A DNA stretch of 64,000 bases from Atherix ibis (lineage: Eukaryota > Arthropoda > Insecta > Diptera > Athericidae), in assembly GCA_958298945.1 (NCBI GenBank), contig OY282605.1:111534267-111598266 (forward strand). The letters are read 5' to 3'. The position numbers were made by a program, and so were the translations under genes. Of the stretch, positions 43,883-55,659 are shown one piece after another (position 1 is the stretch's first letter; each line of letters begins with the position of its first letter). Under the pieces are notes generated by a model that saw only the letters and a list, made by a program, of their open reading frames with translations, was not told where the DNA came from and made no database searches.

Positions 43883-44242
43883 TGGTTTAGTTTAAAAACG
43901 CGCTAAAATTGTAAAAACTTTCGGAAATTTTCTCCAGCGATCAGGCTCATTTCTCGCTCGATGGATATTTTAAAAAGCGAAATTGTTGTACATGAGGGGA
44001 TCTGAAAAGAATGTGGGGCAGCCATCGTATCCACGAAAAATGACTGTCCGATGTGAATTTAGTTCTGAATTGTCGCATGATAGGCCACTTTATTTGTTAT
44101 ACGACACGACAAATTTTTGCATTTTTGCACGAAAATTTCCCAGGAAGCATAATTTCAAGATGTTGTCATGTCAATTGGCTTTTCAGACCATGCGGTTTGA
44201 CGTCGTTGGGTTTTTTGTTGTAAGGCTAGATGAAAGATTGCG

Positions 44243-44341
44243 TTAACGCAGATAGTCCTCAAACTAACATTCGTCAAGTCATCGCCGATCGTATTAACGT
44301 AGACAGTCCTCGAGAGCATTGAAAAACTAACATTCGTCAAG
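44243..44341. repeat. Local direct repeat, about 50 bp apart
   Basis: ttaacgcagatagtcctc...aaactaacattcgtcaagt at 44243-44279 recurs at 44294-44341 with a 13-bp insertion and two or three changes. The surrounding 43900-44630 shows no other recognisable feature. Confidence 0.7.
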
Positions 44342-44819
44342 TAATGGTCGAATTGCAGATCGAATTGTACGAAAAATTCATCAAAAACTTCCTCAAAAGG
44401 TTCGGATCCTGCTGGTGCAAGAAGGCCCGTGATGTTCCTTTTGAGGAAAACCGGATGATGTTTAAACGTGCCACAAATGACTGCATTGCGTTAAATTTTT
44501 TCACGACCAAAAGATGAGACAAAAAATAGTATAGTGCCCTTATGGGTAGTAAACAGTTCTGTCTGCTCATCCATCCCAACGCTATTTCATAATGAAACTT
44601 CAGTTGCCAGCTCAATAAAAAAGGTCAACTTGTTCATGGATAACTTTGCCGCATTTTCCTCCCTTTCAGATTGTGCCTTACCTCCGCCTGTATTGGAGTT
44701 TCTATGAGGCAAATTCATTTCCGCACTCGTACTGTTGGAAAAATCCTTAGAGATCTTGATGTACACAAATCCGCTCATCCAGATGGTACATCTATTGGGT
44801 GTATGCAAAAGTTATGACC

Positions 44820-45235
44820 GTTTTTTACATATACAATTAAACATTTTTTTTTAGATTTGTATTATTTATTTAATCAATTATATAATTTCCATCCGTTCTT
44901 ATAACATTCTCCCATCTTTCTATCAACTTATTAATACCATTAGTATAAAATTCCGTGGATTTTGATACGAAAAATGTAGTAAGGGATGTTTTTACCTGCT
45001 CTATTGTATCAAATTTTTTATCATTTAAAAAATTTTGCAGTAATCGGAATAAATGAAAATCGGAAGGAGCAAGATCTGGAGAATACGGTGGATGCTTGAT
45101 AACATCCCAATTCAACTCATTTAGCTTGTGTTGGGTCATCATAGCCACATGTGGTCGCGCGTTGTCGTGATAAAACACTACACCTTTTCTGTTTACCAAT
45201 TCTGGTCTATCCTTTCGAAGGGCGATTTTACGACT
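44820..45235 (-). mobile_element. Mariner transposase 3' fragment nested in the RT remnant
   Basis: On the minus strand it reads RPELVNRKGVVFYHDNARPH, then HPPYSPDLAPSDFHLF, to a stop at 44870: the second and third catalytic-Asp regions of a mariner (DD34D-type) transposase. The first catalytic region is absent. RT sequence of the host element continues on both sides (before 44820 and after 45235), so this is an insertion. Terminal repeats were not found. Confidence 0.85.
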
Positions 45236-45884
45236 GCGTAAATTTGTTCACCTATCTTTTTCTTCTGGAATTTGTCCGCATAGATAGAAAACTGCAATCG
45301 TTCAACCAAAATAAAAAAAGGCGAGTCCTCTTCCCCGTCCAATTACCGATCCATTTTACTAACATCCCTTCTTTCTAAGGTTATGGAAACACTGCCAAAC
45401 TATAAACTAATAAAATATCTTGAATCAAAGCAACTCCTCAGTGATCGTCAATATGGTTTCCATAGCAATAGATCTACTGGTGATTTGATGGCATATCTAA
45501 CCGAAAAGTGGAACGACACTCTCCATTTCTCTGGGGAGTGTAGGATGATTGCACTTGATATTTCAAAGGCATTTGACAGAGTTTTGCAACAGGCTATTTT
45601 GATGAAAATGCGGGATATGGTAACAACGACTGCCTCCTCAAATGGATTAGAAGCTATCTTTCGAACCGTTCAATACAAGTTGTTTTGGATACTTCAAGGC
45701 TGCAGTCTACCAAATAAATGCTGGTCTTCCCCAGAGTTTGGTTCTATCTCCGACTCGTTTCCAATTTTCATAATGTATCTATTATCTGTTACTTTCAATT
45801 TGTCATACTCGTTTCTTGATTCACGTCATTGCTTGTCGGCCATGGAGATGGAACGATAACGTATTTTAAATTCATTAAATTCCG

Positions 45885-45983
45885 ATATAGACAGCATATT
45901 ACTATGGGGCTCGAAAGAAAACTTTAGACAGCATAGTACTATGGGGCTGTCTATATAGACAGCATATTACTATGGGGCTCGAG
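45885..45983. repeat. Local triplication of a 26-30 bp stretch
   Basis: agacagcatattactatggg-gctc occurs at about 45889, 45927 (one change) and 45957. It copies an RT-coding phrase (DSILLWGS) of the surrounding remnant, so it arose after or during the element's decay. Confidence 0.8.
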
Positions 45984-47667
45984 TTGAATTTAATACTTCC
46001 AAAACACAGAGATGTCTTCTGCCTTTAAAGTGAAACGGACATCTCCAACCATTATCGATGCATAGCACTTGCATATCTGAAACCGACAAACTTTCCATTT
46101 TTTGGTATGTGAATGACCACAAATTTAATATTCCCAAAAATGCTGCAAAATGTTTAGGTTTCTTTAAGCGACGCAATAAATGCTTCTCTCCACCTGATCT
46201 AGCCAATAAATACACGGCATATATTCGGCCCAAGCTGGAATATAATTCCCATATATGGGCAGGCGCGTCTAAAACGCCATTGCACATACTAGATGTGATA
46301 CAAAATCAAGTGATGAAATTAATAGGAGACAAAAATATTACGGAATTATTAGACTCACTAGAACACCGACGTAATGTCTCCTCCCTTCCCTTATTTTATC
46401 ATATTTTCCAGGAAATTGGGAATTTGCATTCCGCCCCCACAATTATGTCACCGCAATATCCGTTTCGGCAGGAATGCACATCAGTTTATGTAAGATAAAG
46501 AGATTCTTTTTTTAACCGTTCAATTCGAATGTGGGATGCTCTGTCTCTCTCGATTTTACCAAATCATTACAATCATCAGCTATTTAAGAATAAAGTGCAC
46601 CGACATCTCTCTTGATCCCTCCTAATACTTTCCACTACGCGCAATATACAATAACATTATAAGGATATTCATAATTCCTTTAGCGCAAGTGATTTATAAA
46701 AAATAGGTCAACGCAATTTCATCGAAATCTAAATTTGAAATGTGTGCACAAATATATATTTTCTTCAAGTATTTTACATGTAAGCTTTTCCATCCCGATC
46801 TATAATCTATGCTTTTTTTAATCTGAATTCTCAAATAATCTTTCTATAATTCTACTCAAAATGTTCAGCTCATTTATTATAATACGACTGAATAGGAAAA
46901 CCTGTCAAAATGTTGACATCATATTAACGCATACTTTAACAATCTCATAATAATGGGATCCGCCAAAAGAAAATGTTTTCAGGTGTTAAAAATAATTTAA
47001 TTCTGTCTATTATTTAAGGTAAAATAATTATTCACAATAACATGATTATTTTTTTAAGAAAGTATTTACACGGTACAGTGTTACCGACAACGCATATATT
47101 AAAATGAATTATGGGTCGCTTTAAGATTGGTTAAAGACTAATTCCATAAAAACAAATGTATAATTAAGAAAAAATTACCCAAAAAGTTTATGTTAAAATA
47201 CGTTCAATTATGCATACAAATCGCTGGATATATTACTGGGTAATGCAATACGTAATTGCTTCAGACTAATCCATGCCGTAACCAATGAAATAAGTAGTGC
47301 TTGGTAATGCAGAAATTAATCGGTTACATTTTCGGACATGTCTATGGGCAAAGTGATCTTGGTTGTAATGCTGCAGATGGTAAGAGATTCTTGTAATCGA
47401 TTCGGTAAGCGTTACATAGCCTACTGCCGGACTTGCCATTCACAAACTAATAATTTGAAAATCTCAACGTAATTTTTAATAATAAGACCAATTTAGTTGA
47501 TTCCATAATACGTGATTTTTCAATAAAATAAAAAAATAACGAATTCAAGTTATTCAACCGAAAAACAGAAGCTGATCCGCTGTTTACGGGCGTAGAGAGG
47601 GGGTTAGTTGGAAAGCTAAATGGAAAATTAAAAATTAGACTAATTTTGAAAATTATCATCCACATAC

Positions 47668-47915
47668 TTGTAATTGTGCTTTCATTTCTTTCTTTTGTGT
47701 CATTGATACTGGCATAGTTTTGATCTCGTGTATCTCCTCCCATATCCGTTCCTCGTCGGTAAGATCTTGCGATAAATCCGGCAGCATTGCAACCTGCACA
47801 TCGTGATATTGTGAGCCGCGACGCGCTGTTGAATTTCTACGACGCGTTGCTGTTTGTTGTCTTCGGCGTGTATTTTTTGTGTCTTGCTGATTTTGTCGAA
47901 CACGTCTGGTAGTGG
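47668..47915 (-). CDS. TMC protein, coding exon 2
   Basis: 248 bp between acceptor ATTTTAG and donor GTATGT, giving residues 55-137 (the first codon is completed by the G from exon 1). It encodes an arginine-rich stretch (TTRRVRQNQQ... TRRRN) followed by MLPDLSQDLTDEERIWEEIH and MTQKKEMKAQLQ, the conserved cytosolic N-terminal part of TMC7-like proteins as I remember them. The frame is open across both junctions. Confidence 0.88.
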
Positions 47916-49528
47916 CTAAAATTATTTATTATTAATTAGTTTCGGTTTTATGATTTTCTTTTATTAATTTATTTATTTATTTATTCATTTAATATTATCA
48001 TATTTTCGTACTCGTGCAATATCGATTTCTAATTATTGTTGAAGGTTTTTTTTTCAACTTTCTTACCATATTTAGGATTTTCTTATATTAAATATAAACC
48101 TTTACGTGTTGTGTATTTAAGTTAAGAAAGATTACGGTAAGTTCGGTGTATGCTTTATAATTATTGTTTAAAATTCCAAGCGTTCTTTTTATGACATTTT
48201 TTAAGAAAAAAAATTTAAAAAATATATGCACAACTAATTAATATTTAATTTTAAACTATTTAAAAATACATATATAAATTGTATCTTTCTCGATAATTGC
48301 AAGTACATTAATTATTTTTATCGCTTCACTACATGTAATCTACAATACGAACACAGAATAATGTTAATTAAATTAATTGCAACAATTCACATATTTACCA
48401 AAACAATAAAAGTATTGTATTATTTTGTAAGTAAAACAATGTTCATTACCCGAAATATTATCATCATTTGGATCAATGCTAAACAACATATTCGGATTTA
48501 TTGTTTTCCAATATTTTTAAGAAACAATCACACTTAAATAATGGTGTAAGAAATTAATTAAAATTTAAAAAAAACATGACTTTTTCATTCAAATGATTTT
48601 ATTTTTATATATTAATATACTTTTAAAGTTTTATTATTATTTACAATAAAAACCATTCGATTTAATAAACAGTATGCTTTCTATAGTATACACATTGCCT
48701 GTGTTCCAAATGGTTTCTTTTCCAAATGGCTACATGTCCCCACTAATGCACGAGCATTTGTGGACAGAATTGTATGCCACCGAATCTGTCTATTCTTAAT
48801 GTTTTCAAATTGATTACTAACAAAACATTTTACTACGTACACTACACATGGCAGAATATGCGTGTATTCCACCGTTTGTTAAGTTCAAATTAAAATATCA
48901 CGTGGGTTATTTAAGAAGAAGATGCCACGATTAACTTATTATTTCCGGCTAAATGAAATATTTTACATTTAAATTTTCAGAATAAAATGTGTGTACATTG
49001 CCGAAACTAATAGGAAAATGCTAATTCAAAATGATTACAGAACAACAAAAGAGTGCAATCTTGTAATATCGGTCATTTCCAATCAACACAAAACTTAGCA
49101 ATAATACAAATTTTAATAGAAACTAAATGCTTTGTTCAATACTAAACTCATGTTTCATTATTTCCTAGATTAAGATTGTATGCTAAATACTTGTCAGTAC
49201 AATACAAGGTGTTCTAAAGGCAACTTCATAATTTTTTTCAATTAACTTTGGATTTGGCTGACTAAAATCATTTATATAGACTTAAAAATTATGTATGAAG
49301 AATAATATTGGAAGAACGGTCGCCTCTGATTTTGTAGCAAATTTCTGCTCTTTTGATGAGATTTTTCAACATGCTTTCATACATTTACAAGTTAGTTTCA
49401 AACGAACTCATTTCGTATGTTTTTTTCTTCTAAGTTGTTTAATTGTTTTCGTTTTGTTAGCGTATGCCCCTTCTCTCTTTAATTTTTCTATCAAGCGGGA
49501 GCGGCAACTATATAATTTGATCAGAATA

Positions 49529-50788
49529 CGAGGGTCGTTCAATAAGTCCTTAGAAATTGCGCTCGTAGTGTCGGTAAAGATTTTTTTTTGTAAGTAACAT
49601 TATCGACAGGAAAGCTGTCAAAATTTCAGCTCGATCCATACCGTACGTCTGTTTAAAGTTAACGACTTTTATTTGTGCATAACAATGGAAAAAGCGAGTT
49701 TAGGGCTGTCATCAAACATGTCCATTTGAAAGGCTTAAACCCGAAAGAAATCAAAGCCGAGTTGGATGCAGTTCATGGCACATCTGCACCTGTGTTTGCG
49801 ACGGTTTACAATTGGGTGAATGAATTTAAACGTGGCCGTTCATCCACAAAAGATGAACATCGTTCAGGACGCCCAGTTGAGGTGTCTACTCCTGAAATCA
49901 TCGACAAAATCCACGATCTGATTTTGAACGATCGACGAATTAAAGTGCGCGAATTAGTTGAGGCCACGGGCATATCACAAGGTACAGTCGCTTCAATTTT
50001 GCATGAAAAATTGTCTGTGAAAAAAATTTCGGGAAGATGGGTGCCGCGTTTGTTCTCAGAGGAGAATAAGCGCAATCGTGCAGTGGACTCTGAGGCTATG
50101 TTGGCACTCTTTCATCGCAATCCTGCCGAATTCCTTCATCGATATGTCACTGTGGACGAAACCTGGATACACTACTACACTCCAGAAACGAAGAGACAGT
50201 CATTACAGTGGATTTTCAAAAGTGAACGGGCTCCGAAGAAGGCGAAAACTGTGCCATCGGTCGGCAAGGTGATGGCCACGGTCTTTTGGGATTCGCAGGG
50301 CATCATTTTTATCGACTACTTGGAAAAAGGAAAAACAATAACAGGAGCGTATTACGCGTCGTTATTGCAACGGTTTAGTGAGGAAATTAAAGAGAAACGC
50401 CCCCATCTGAAGAAGAAAAAAATCCTCTTGCATCAGGACAATGCGCGTGTGCACACCTGCGCTGTTTCCATGGCCAAAATTGTGGAATTGAGAATGGAAT
50501 TGTTGCAGCATCCCGCTTATTCACCAGATTTGGCCCCGAGTGACTATTTTCTTTTCCCCAATCTGAAGAAATGGCTTGGCGGACGACGGTTCCCTTCCAA
50601 CGAGGACGTCATTGCTCAAACGGATGAGTATTTTGCAGAACTTCCGAAATCCTATTTTTTGGACGGGATAAAAATTTTGGAAAAACGGTTGCAAGAGCTA
50701 AAAGGAGATTATGTTGAAAAATAAAATATTTTTTTTTTAAAAACAGTTTTTTTCCATCTTTTTCTAAGGAGTTATTGAACGACCCTCG
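49529..50788 (+). mobile_element. Mariner element with intact ends
   Basis: 1260 bp bounded by 28-bp terminal inverted repeats (49529-49556 and 50761-50788; start CGAGGGTCGTTCAATAA, one mismatch) and flanked by TA on both sides (49527-49528, 50789-50790). It carries one transposase frame. It sits inside the older minus-strand element at 49205-51620, so it is the younger insertion. Confidence 0.93.
49675..50724 (+). pseudogene. Mariner transposase, open but with a damaged start
   Basis: 349 codons from a GTG. The paired helix-turn-helix N-terminal domain (FRAVIKHVHLKG... GTVASILHEKL) is followed by WVPRLF and the DDE domain: Asp near 161 (VTVDETW), Asp near 255 (HQDNARVH) and Asp near 290 (SPDLAPSDY). 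Exactly 34 residues lie between the last two, i.e. DD34D. The catalytic region is intact. The natural ATG (49684, context ACAATGG) is out of frame with the rest, consistent with loss of one A in the run after it. There is no other in-frame ATG near the start, so the protein is probably not made properly. Confidence 0.85.
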
Positions 50789-52055
50789 TAACTTTTTCAG
50801 TTAATTACGCGTGTGTTTGAACGACATGTTGTACAACCTCGATTAGTCCAACTGAAAGAGTTCTATAGCATCTCTATATATATCGTAACAGCATCGTCAA
50901 CAGTGTCCTCAAAGAAATACGGACCATTAACACCTCTGGTCCATAACTCTTCGAGGGTCGTTTGTGAATTGCCTCCAGATTTTCATATACGCAAAAGCGG
51001 CTATTTTGTTTACTAACGAAACCGTTTAAGTCAAAATGTACTTCATCACTAATTATTGATTTCCTATCAAATCAAGGCATTGGAGCTCTACAACGTTAGC
51101 TCTTATACCGACGGTGCATATGATCTCTATTCTGTGGTTTTGGAAAAAATCCGACGGAATCAACAACATAAAAGTAAAATTATTGACTTTAGTTTATTAA
51201 CTAAAAACTGCGAATCGCACTTCACAACTCGCAAAGTCAGCAATGATCGCGATAGTTTTTTTGGAAACTTATATCATTGAAAATTGATATCTTTTAGGAA
51301 ATATGGAATATATTTCATTTTTGCATATTGATGCCAGACGTGCACAACATATAATAAATACAATTCTTTATGCAAAATATTCCACACAGCTATTTGAGAA
51401 AGATTTAATTTGTATACTTATGGATGTTTTCGGACTTTCAACACCACTTTCTCGCATCGCAGCAATATTTTCGATTGAGCGCCCATTTCTAAAATGACCA
51501 GGCTTTGATCTATCGAACGATAAACAGTGTAATTCGCATGTGCGTTATTCCGAGCCAAGTTTTAACGTTATTTACGATAATTAAACGTTGTTGAGATTAT
51601 AACGCTCCATAATAATTTCTCGCCATCTACTCTCTATGACTGTCAAATATAAACTGTTAGAATGGCAGCTAATTAGAGATGTAAGCCTAGCTTTAGAACG
51701 TCTTGTACTACTGCTTGCCTCTTCCAACAAAAAAATAATTGTAAATAACAGTCAAATGTTTTGTGAATTTTTTGATATTCTCTTAATACTGTGTTTATGT
51801 ATGCAACAAAAATCACATTTTTCCATAACGAAAAAAAAACCAGTTTGGCTAAGCCACATTTTTCATTTAAGGGAAAATAATATAATTTTCTAGAAATAAA
51901 TAGATCATTGGAAGAAAATGGTAAAATTTATAATTATATATATTCATACAGAATTTATAAAAAAAACTGTGCATTTTTTCAATTTGTTTTTTGAAATTAT
52001 AAAATTTAAAATTATTTAGTTAATCTTTAAAATTTTCTCTAATTGCAAAATGGAC

Positions 52056-52124
52056 TCATAGCGGTGGCGCTACTTAATGGCCTCTGGCTCATGTCTGAAA
52101 GGCCTTACAACAACAACAAACAAA
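52056..52124 (+). mobile_element. 3' tail of a non-LTR element ending in (CAA)n
   Basis: ggtggcgctac... ctcatgtctgaaaggcctta followed by CAACAACAA. The same tail, diverged, ends the RNase H-bearing remnant at 61905-61990. Only the tail is present. Confidence 0.65.
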
Positions 52125-52229
52125 ATAATTGCTCTAATTTGTCTTCAAATGTTATTTGTAATTTTTTTCCCTTTATTATAATGAAATTGTCTGTTTTCTT
52201 AAAATTTATTTATTAATTATTTAGGTTTA

Positions 52230-52910
52230 TTTTGTCATCTTTGAAATAGTCTCCATTCGCAGTAATATAGTGGTGTCAGCGATAAGACCCTATTCGAATT
52301 ACTTTTCGTCATTGCTTTCAGGTACTTGTAGGAATCCACCTTTTTTAGCTGCGCTGAACTGAAAACACCCTTCTTGATCGATGAGTTTTTTTTCCCAAAA
52401 ATTTGTGTACTGTGGTTTTAGATAATATTTTTAAAAAAAATTAAGAATAAAGAACACCACGATAATCAAATAACGTATCACTACGAAGCTTGTTGACTCA
52501 TAAACCCAAGTTTCATCATCCGTTATTATGCGTTTCATGAAAGTAGAGCCGAAATTAGCTTGTACAAGCTTATTTTCAAGAAACTCTATAAGATATTCTT
52601 TTCTTTTTTTAGAGAATTCAGAAAAAGCGTTGCTGGAAAGCATTTTATGCCTAAAACATAAACTAAAATGATGCGAGAGGATTCGTGAGCAATCTGTCTT
52701 AAACTGGAATGACAATTTTTCATCACAATTATTTTCACTTTGTCGATGTTCCCGGTAGTCAGAAACGTTGAAGTTCCAAGTGAACGAGGCAGGTCTTCAA
52801 CCACTACTTGGTCATTTTGAATACTCGCATATGCTTCGGTTTTCGATATAGCTGACTTACCGTAAGCCTTCTTCAGCATTAATAATGATGTCCACAAGAC
52901 ATTAATATGA
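52230..52910 (-). mobile_element. Decayed mariner transposase remnant
   Basis: Minus-strand pieces in order: KAYGKSAISKTEAYASI (near 52860), VVEDLPRS, NIDKVKIIVMKNCHSSLRQIAHES (near 52720), then KRIITDDETWVYE (near 52510, first catalytic Asp), and a C-terminal ANGDYFKDDK near 52245. The part with the second and third Asp is missing and frames shift. It is a different family from 49529-50788. Confidence 0.8.
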
Positions 52911-54374
52911 AAGTCATAATTTCAGGCAAATTCTTTGTTGGATATTAAAAATTGCAGAGCACACTTGACATCGACTTACAGAACCATAACTGTATATAAA
53001 ATAGTTGACAGATCGCGCTAAAACTCTACGTGACAATAAGGAACATTAGTACCAACTTGACAGCAAAAACATAAAATATATTTTTTTCATATCTTTTGAG
53101 TTGGCTTTTTAAATAAACCATTTCGAATACTAATTACATCCATGTACTCGTGTTTATGTGGCAAAAATAAATGGAACGTTTTTTATTTTGTAATTTTTCA
53201 TTTTGGGGTTTTTTTTGAACTATAGTACAGATATGCTCATTTGAAGTACAACTATAACTCAAGACTTCGATTAGTTAGTAGTTATGACCAGAAGAAGTAA
53301 CAAATACACTTAGAACAATTTGAATTTTTTAATATGATTTTTAAAATATGATGAAAATTTTTATATTGTTATTTAATTATTTGATAAAAATGTTTAAATA
53401 GATTAAAAATATGTATTTTTTGTGTGCGATAGTATTTTTTAAGAATTTGATTTTTTTAGAATTTTATTTAATGATTGAAATCTGACTATTTAATTTATGT
53501 CACTTATCAAAGGGTTAGAGTCATCTTAAAATGCAAAAAAAACTTACTTACCCTTTAAATTTCCACTATAAAATAAAATTACTAAATTTCAATCCCTTAA
53601 ACTACTATTAATGTAAATTTTACCAAAAACGCATTTAAAAAGGATATTATTATGTAAAGTTTTCTCTACAATTGTACGAATATGTGTGCATTCTAAGCCG
53701 TTCATTGATCTTTCTTTGAATCTCTTTATTTATCATCAAAAAAATATGACATTCAACATTTTTTATTGACTTTGAACAAGTTTAAATAATTAAGAAAATA
53801 ATTCAGTGAACATATTTATCGAAGGAGTGGAGACGAAGAGGTAGGAAGCTACAACTTGTTTAAAAATATTGTCTAAAGCTTTAATTAAGGGAAAGAGCTT
53901 CCTTAATCCTTACAAAAGCTTCAATTAGAATAGAATGTTTTTATAATATAAATTTAAAAAAAATTCTAGATCAATAAGCATTTTTCTAGATACAGATTTA
54001 TGTATAGTTAAATAGCACTATCAAATGTAATAAATAATGACTTTAAATTAAACGTAAAAAAAAAAAATTTATCAAAAACCAATAATTATTTCGTGGCGAT
54101 GAATATAATTTTTAACGTTCATTCACTCCTAATATATAGCACATTTAACTGCAATGTTAAAAATTTATCAATAGGAAAACAAACGTAGTGCATAAAAAAT
54201 ATGCATTCACAAAAAAATTAAACATAAAAACATTTTTTTTTGTAAGTAAAAAAAACAGCATTAAATATTAAAATTAAGCAATAAAATTTATTGGTAAAGT
54301 TGAGTAACTATTAATTTTTATACGTAAAATAATTAAATCAGAATAATTACTTATAACACTGTTAAGTGACATAC

Positions 54375-54537
54375 CAGCACGATTTTGTTTCGATGGTAAA
54401 AGTGTAGCTATGGCGGATGGATCACGTTGGAGTCCTTCCCAATCGGCTGGATAGCTTTCTTGATAAAACTCTCCGCCCGCCTCTTCCCATCCCTGAGTTT
54501 TACTTGTGCGTGATTTTCTATCTTTACCTCCGGACAT
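54375..54537 (-). CDS. TMC protein, coding exon 1 with start codon
   Basis: 163 bp: 54 codons plus one base, ending at donor G|GTATGT. It begins MSGGKDRKSR and contains GWEEAGGEFYQESYPADWEG and LLPSKQNRA, a conserved N-terminus of insect TMC7-like proteins as I recall them. The start context is ATACCATGT. The phase matches exon 2 exactly (G + CC = Ala). The promoter and any 5' untranslated exons were not located. Confidence 0.9.
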
Positions 54538-55480
54538 GGTATTTTAATGGTTGATATTCCACTTCCTATCGTGTACAAAAATCAACAACAAAAAATGTGG
54601 AAAATTCATTTAATTTTTTATCAATCATTTTTCTGTGATAAAAAATGACATAATTTTTTTTATTTTCACTCTTATACAATATTTTAAAAAGTAGGTTAAG
54701 AAAAAAACCTCTTGTTAACGTAAAATTATATTATGATTTTCATCTTAGATAACGAAAACAATGAAAACTAATGGAAAAACATGATTAAATGATAATGACT
54801 GATAACTAAAAATGTAACAATTTATTAGCTGATTATATTTATAGATCTTATTTGAATTGTCTTTGTTGTTGATGCCTAGTATTGTAGGCAAAATAATGCC
54901 TACAATACTAGGCATAAATAATAAGTAAGAGTAAATTAATCTCTAATGTTCGTGAAAAAATGTTTAAAAAAATAATACAAATATTATATTTTTTTATTAA
55001 TTAATTAAATAGTAATCAAACAATCTGATAAATAAGGACTCTTTATAAAGAAATTTATAATCTTTATTAGCATGGTAATATTTGTATATTAACAATTAGC
55101 AGGATTTAAAAAAAAAGTAAATCAAAACTTTTAAGACATATCCAATTAAGTGTATTGAAATAAATTAAAACCCTTTAATAACTTACTATACTATTAATAA
55201 ATATTGTTTGAAAACGTTTTCTATTTTTTTCTCAATGATTTGTGATTTGATATATTGTAATTTTCGTGTTTCAACTCTTTCTTAAACAAATTATTTTATA
55301 TCTATTAACATGAAGATAATACGAATTGTATAAATTTTGTATCAGTGGCTGCCCGTCGCATTCAATTGGAGGAGTGCTGCAAACGATCAGCCACCACACA
55401 AAAAAACGAACGTAGAATCATTAGTGTCATTGTCGATTGAGTAAATCATTATAATTTTCAATTTCATTTATTTATTCTTT
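54538..55480. other. AT-rich DNA upstream of the TMC start
   Basis: No gene recognised. It contains a 19-bp palindrome (54872-54915). It may hold the TMC 5' UTR and promoter, but no core motif stands out. Confidence 0.4.
54872..54915. repeat. Perfect palindrome, 19-bp arms, 6-base loop
   Basis: atgcctagtattgtaggca (54872-54890) faces its exact reverse complement (54897-54915). Confidence 0.95.
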
Positions 55481-55659
55481 TAAGATATAATAGCATAATG
55501 CAGCGCGGAATAAGCAGTGGGTGACGCTGCCGATTGAGCAGCTCCAAAAATTTCGAACAAATGCGATCGTGTGCCTGTAGCCGAATATGGTTAATTTTCG
55601 GAAGGGAAATTTTCTAAAATCCAAAAGTAATTAATTACCTATTAAAATTTACATATTTT

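Larger units (their letters stand above)
44630..46620 (+). mobile_element. Decayed non-LTR retrotransposon (reverse transcriptase part)
   Basis: Pieces of one RT protein appear in order on the plus strand in changing frames: LRDLDVHKSAHPDGTS (about 44750-44810), SNYRSILLTSLLSKVMETL and LLSDRQYGFHSNRSTGDLMA (about 45340-45495), MIALDISKAFDRV (near 45550-45585), then AAKCLGFFKRR and YTAYIRPKLEYNSHIWAGAS (46140-46270), EHRRNVSSLPLFYHIF, and the C-terminal RMWDALSLSILPNH to about 46614. Stops and frameshifts separate them, and the YADD region is missing. A mariner fragment has landed inside. It is unrelated in sequence to the Jockey copies in the 5S array. Non-functional. Confidence 0.85.
43297..47667 (-). 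other. TMC intron 2
   Basis: 4371 bp with donor GTATGT and acceptor TTTTTGCAG on the minus strand. It holds an open frame of unknown value (43556-43882), a decayed non-LTR element (44630-46620) with a mariner piece inside it (44820-45235), and a local triplication (45885-45983). The stretch 46621-47667 is AT-rich with nothing recognised. Confidence 0.88.
49205..51620 (-). mobile_element. Decayed Tc1/mariner-superfamily element (WFQQDGAT type), split by a younger mariner
   Basis: On the minus strand a complete but degenerate transposase can be followed from an ATG at about 51610: NGRSIENIAAMRESGVES (near 51480), ISDEVHFDLNGFVSKQN (near 51040), NGPYFFEDTVDDAVT (near 50930). After the nested element come YANKTKTIKQLR (near 49450) and a C-terminus near 49300. 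Stops and frameshifts are common. The outer end near 49205 reads caaggtgttctaaaggcaac next to TA, a plausible terminal repeat. The opposite terminal repeat was not found. The DD41D (rosa-like) assignment is inferred from motifs only. Confidence 0.75.
47916..54374 (-). other. TMC intron 1
   Basis: 6459 bp with donor GTATGT and acceptor TTTTAG. It contains an older DD41D-like transposon (49205-51620) with a mariner inside it (49529-50788), a non-LTR 3' tail (52056-52124) and a second mariner remnant (52230-52910). The stretches 47916-49204, 51621-52055 and 52911-54374 are AT-rich with nothing recognised. Confidence 0.85.

Noticed and set aside
49295..49597. 100-codon plus-strand frame
   Set aside because: It overlaps the minus-strand decayed transposase and the left end of the mariner. 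Hydrophobic by base composition only.
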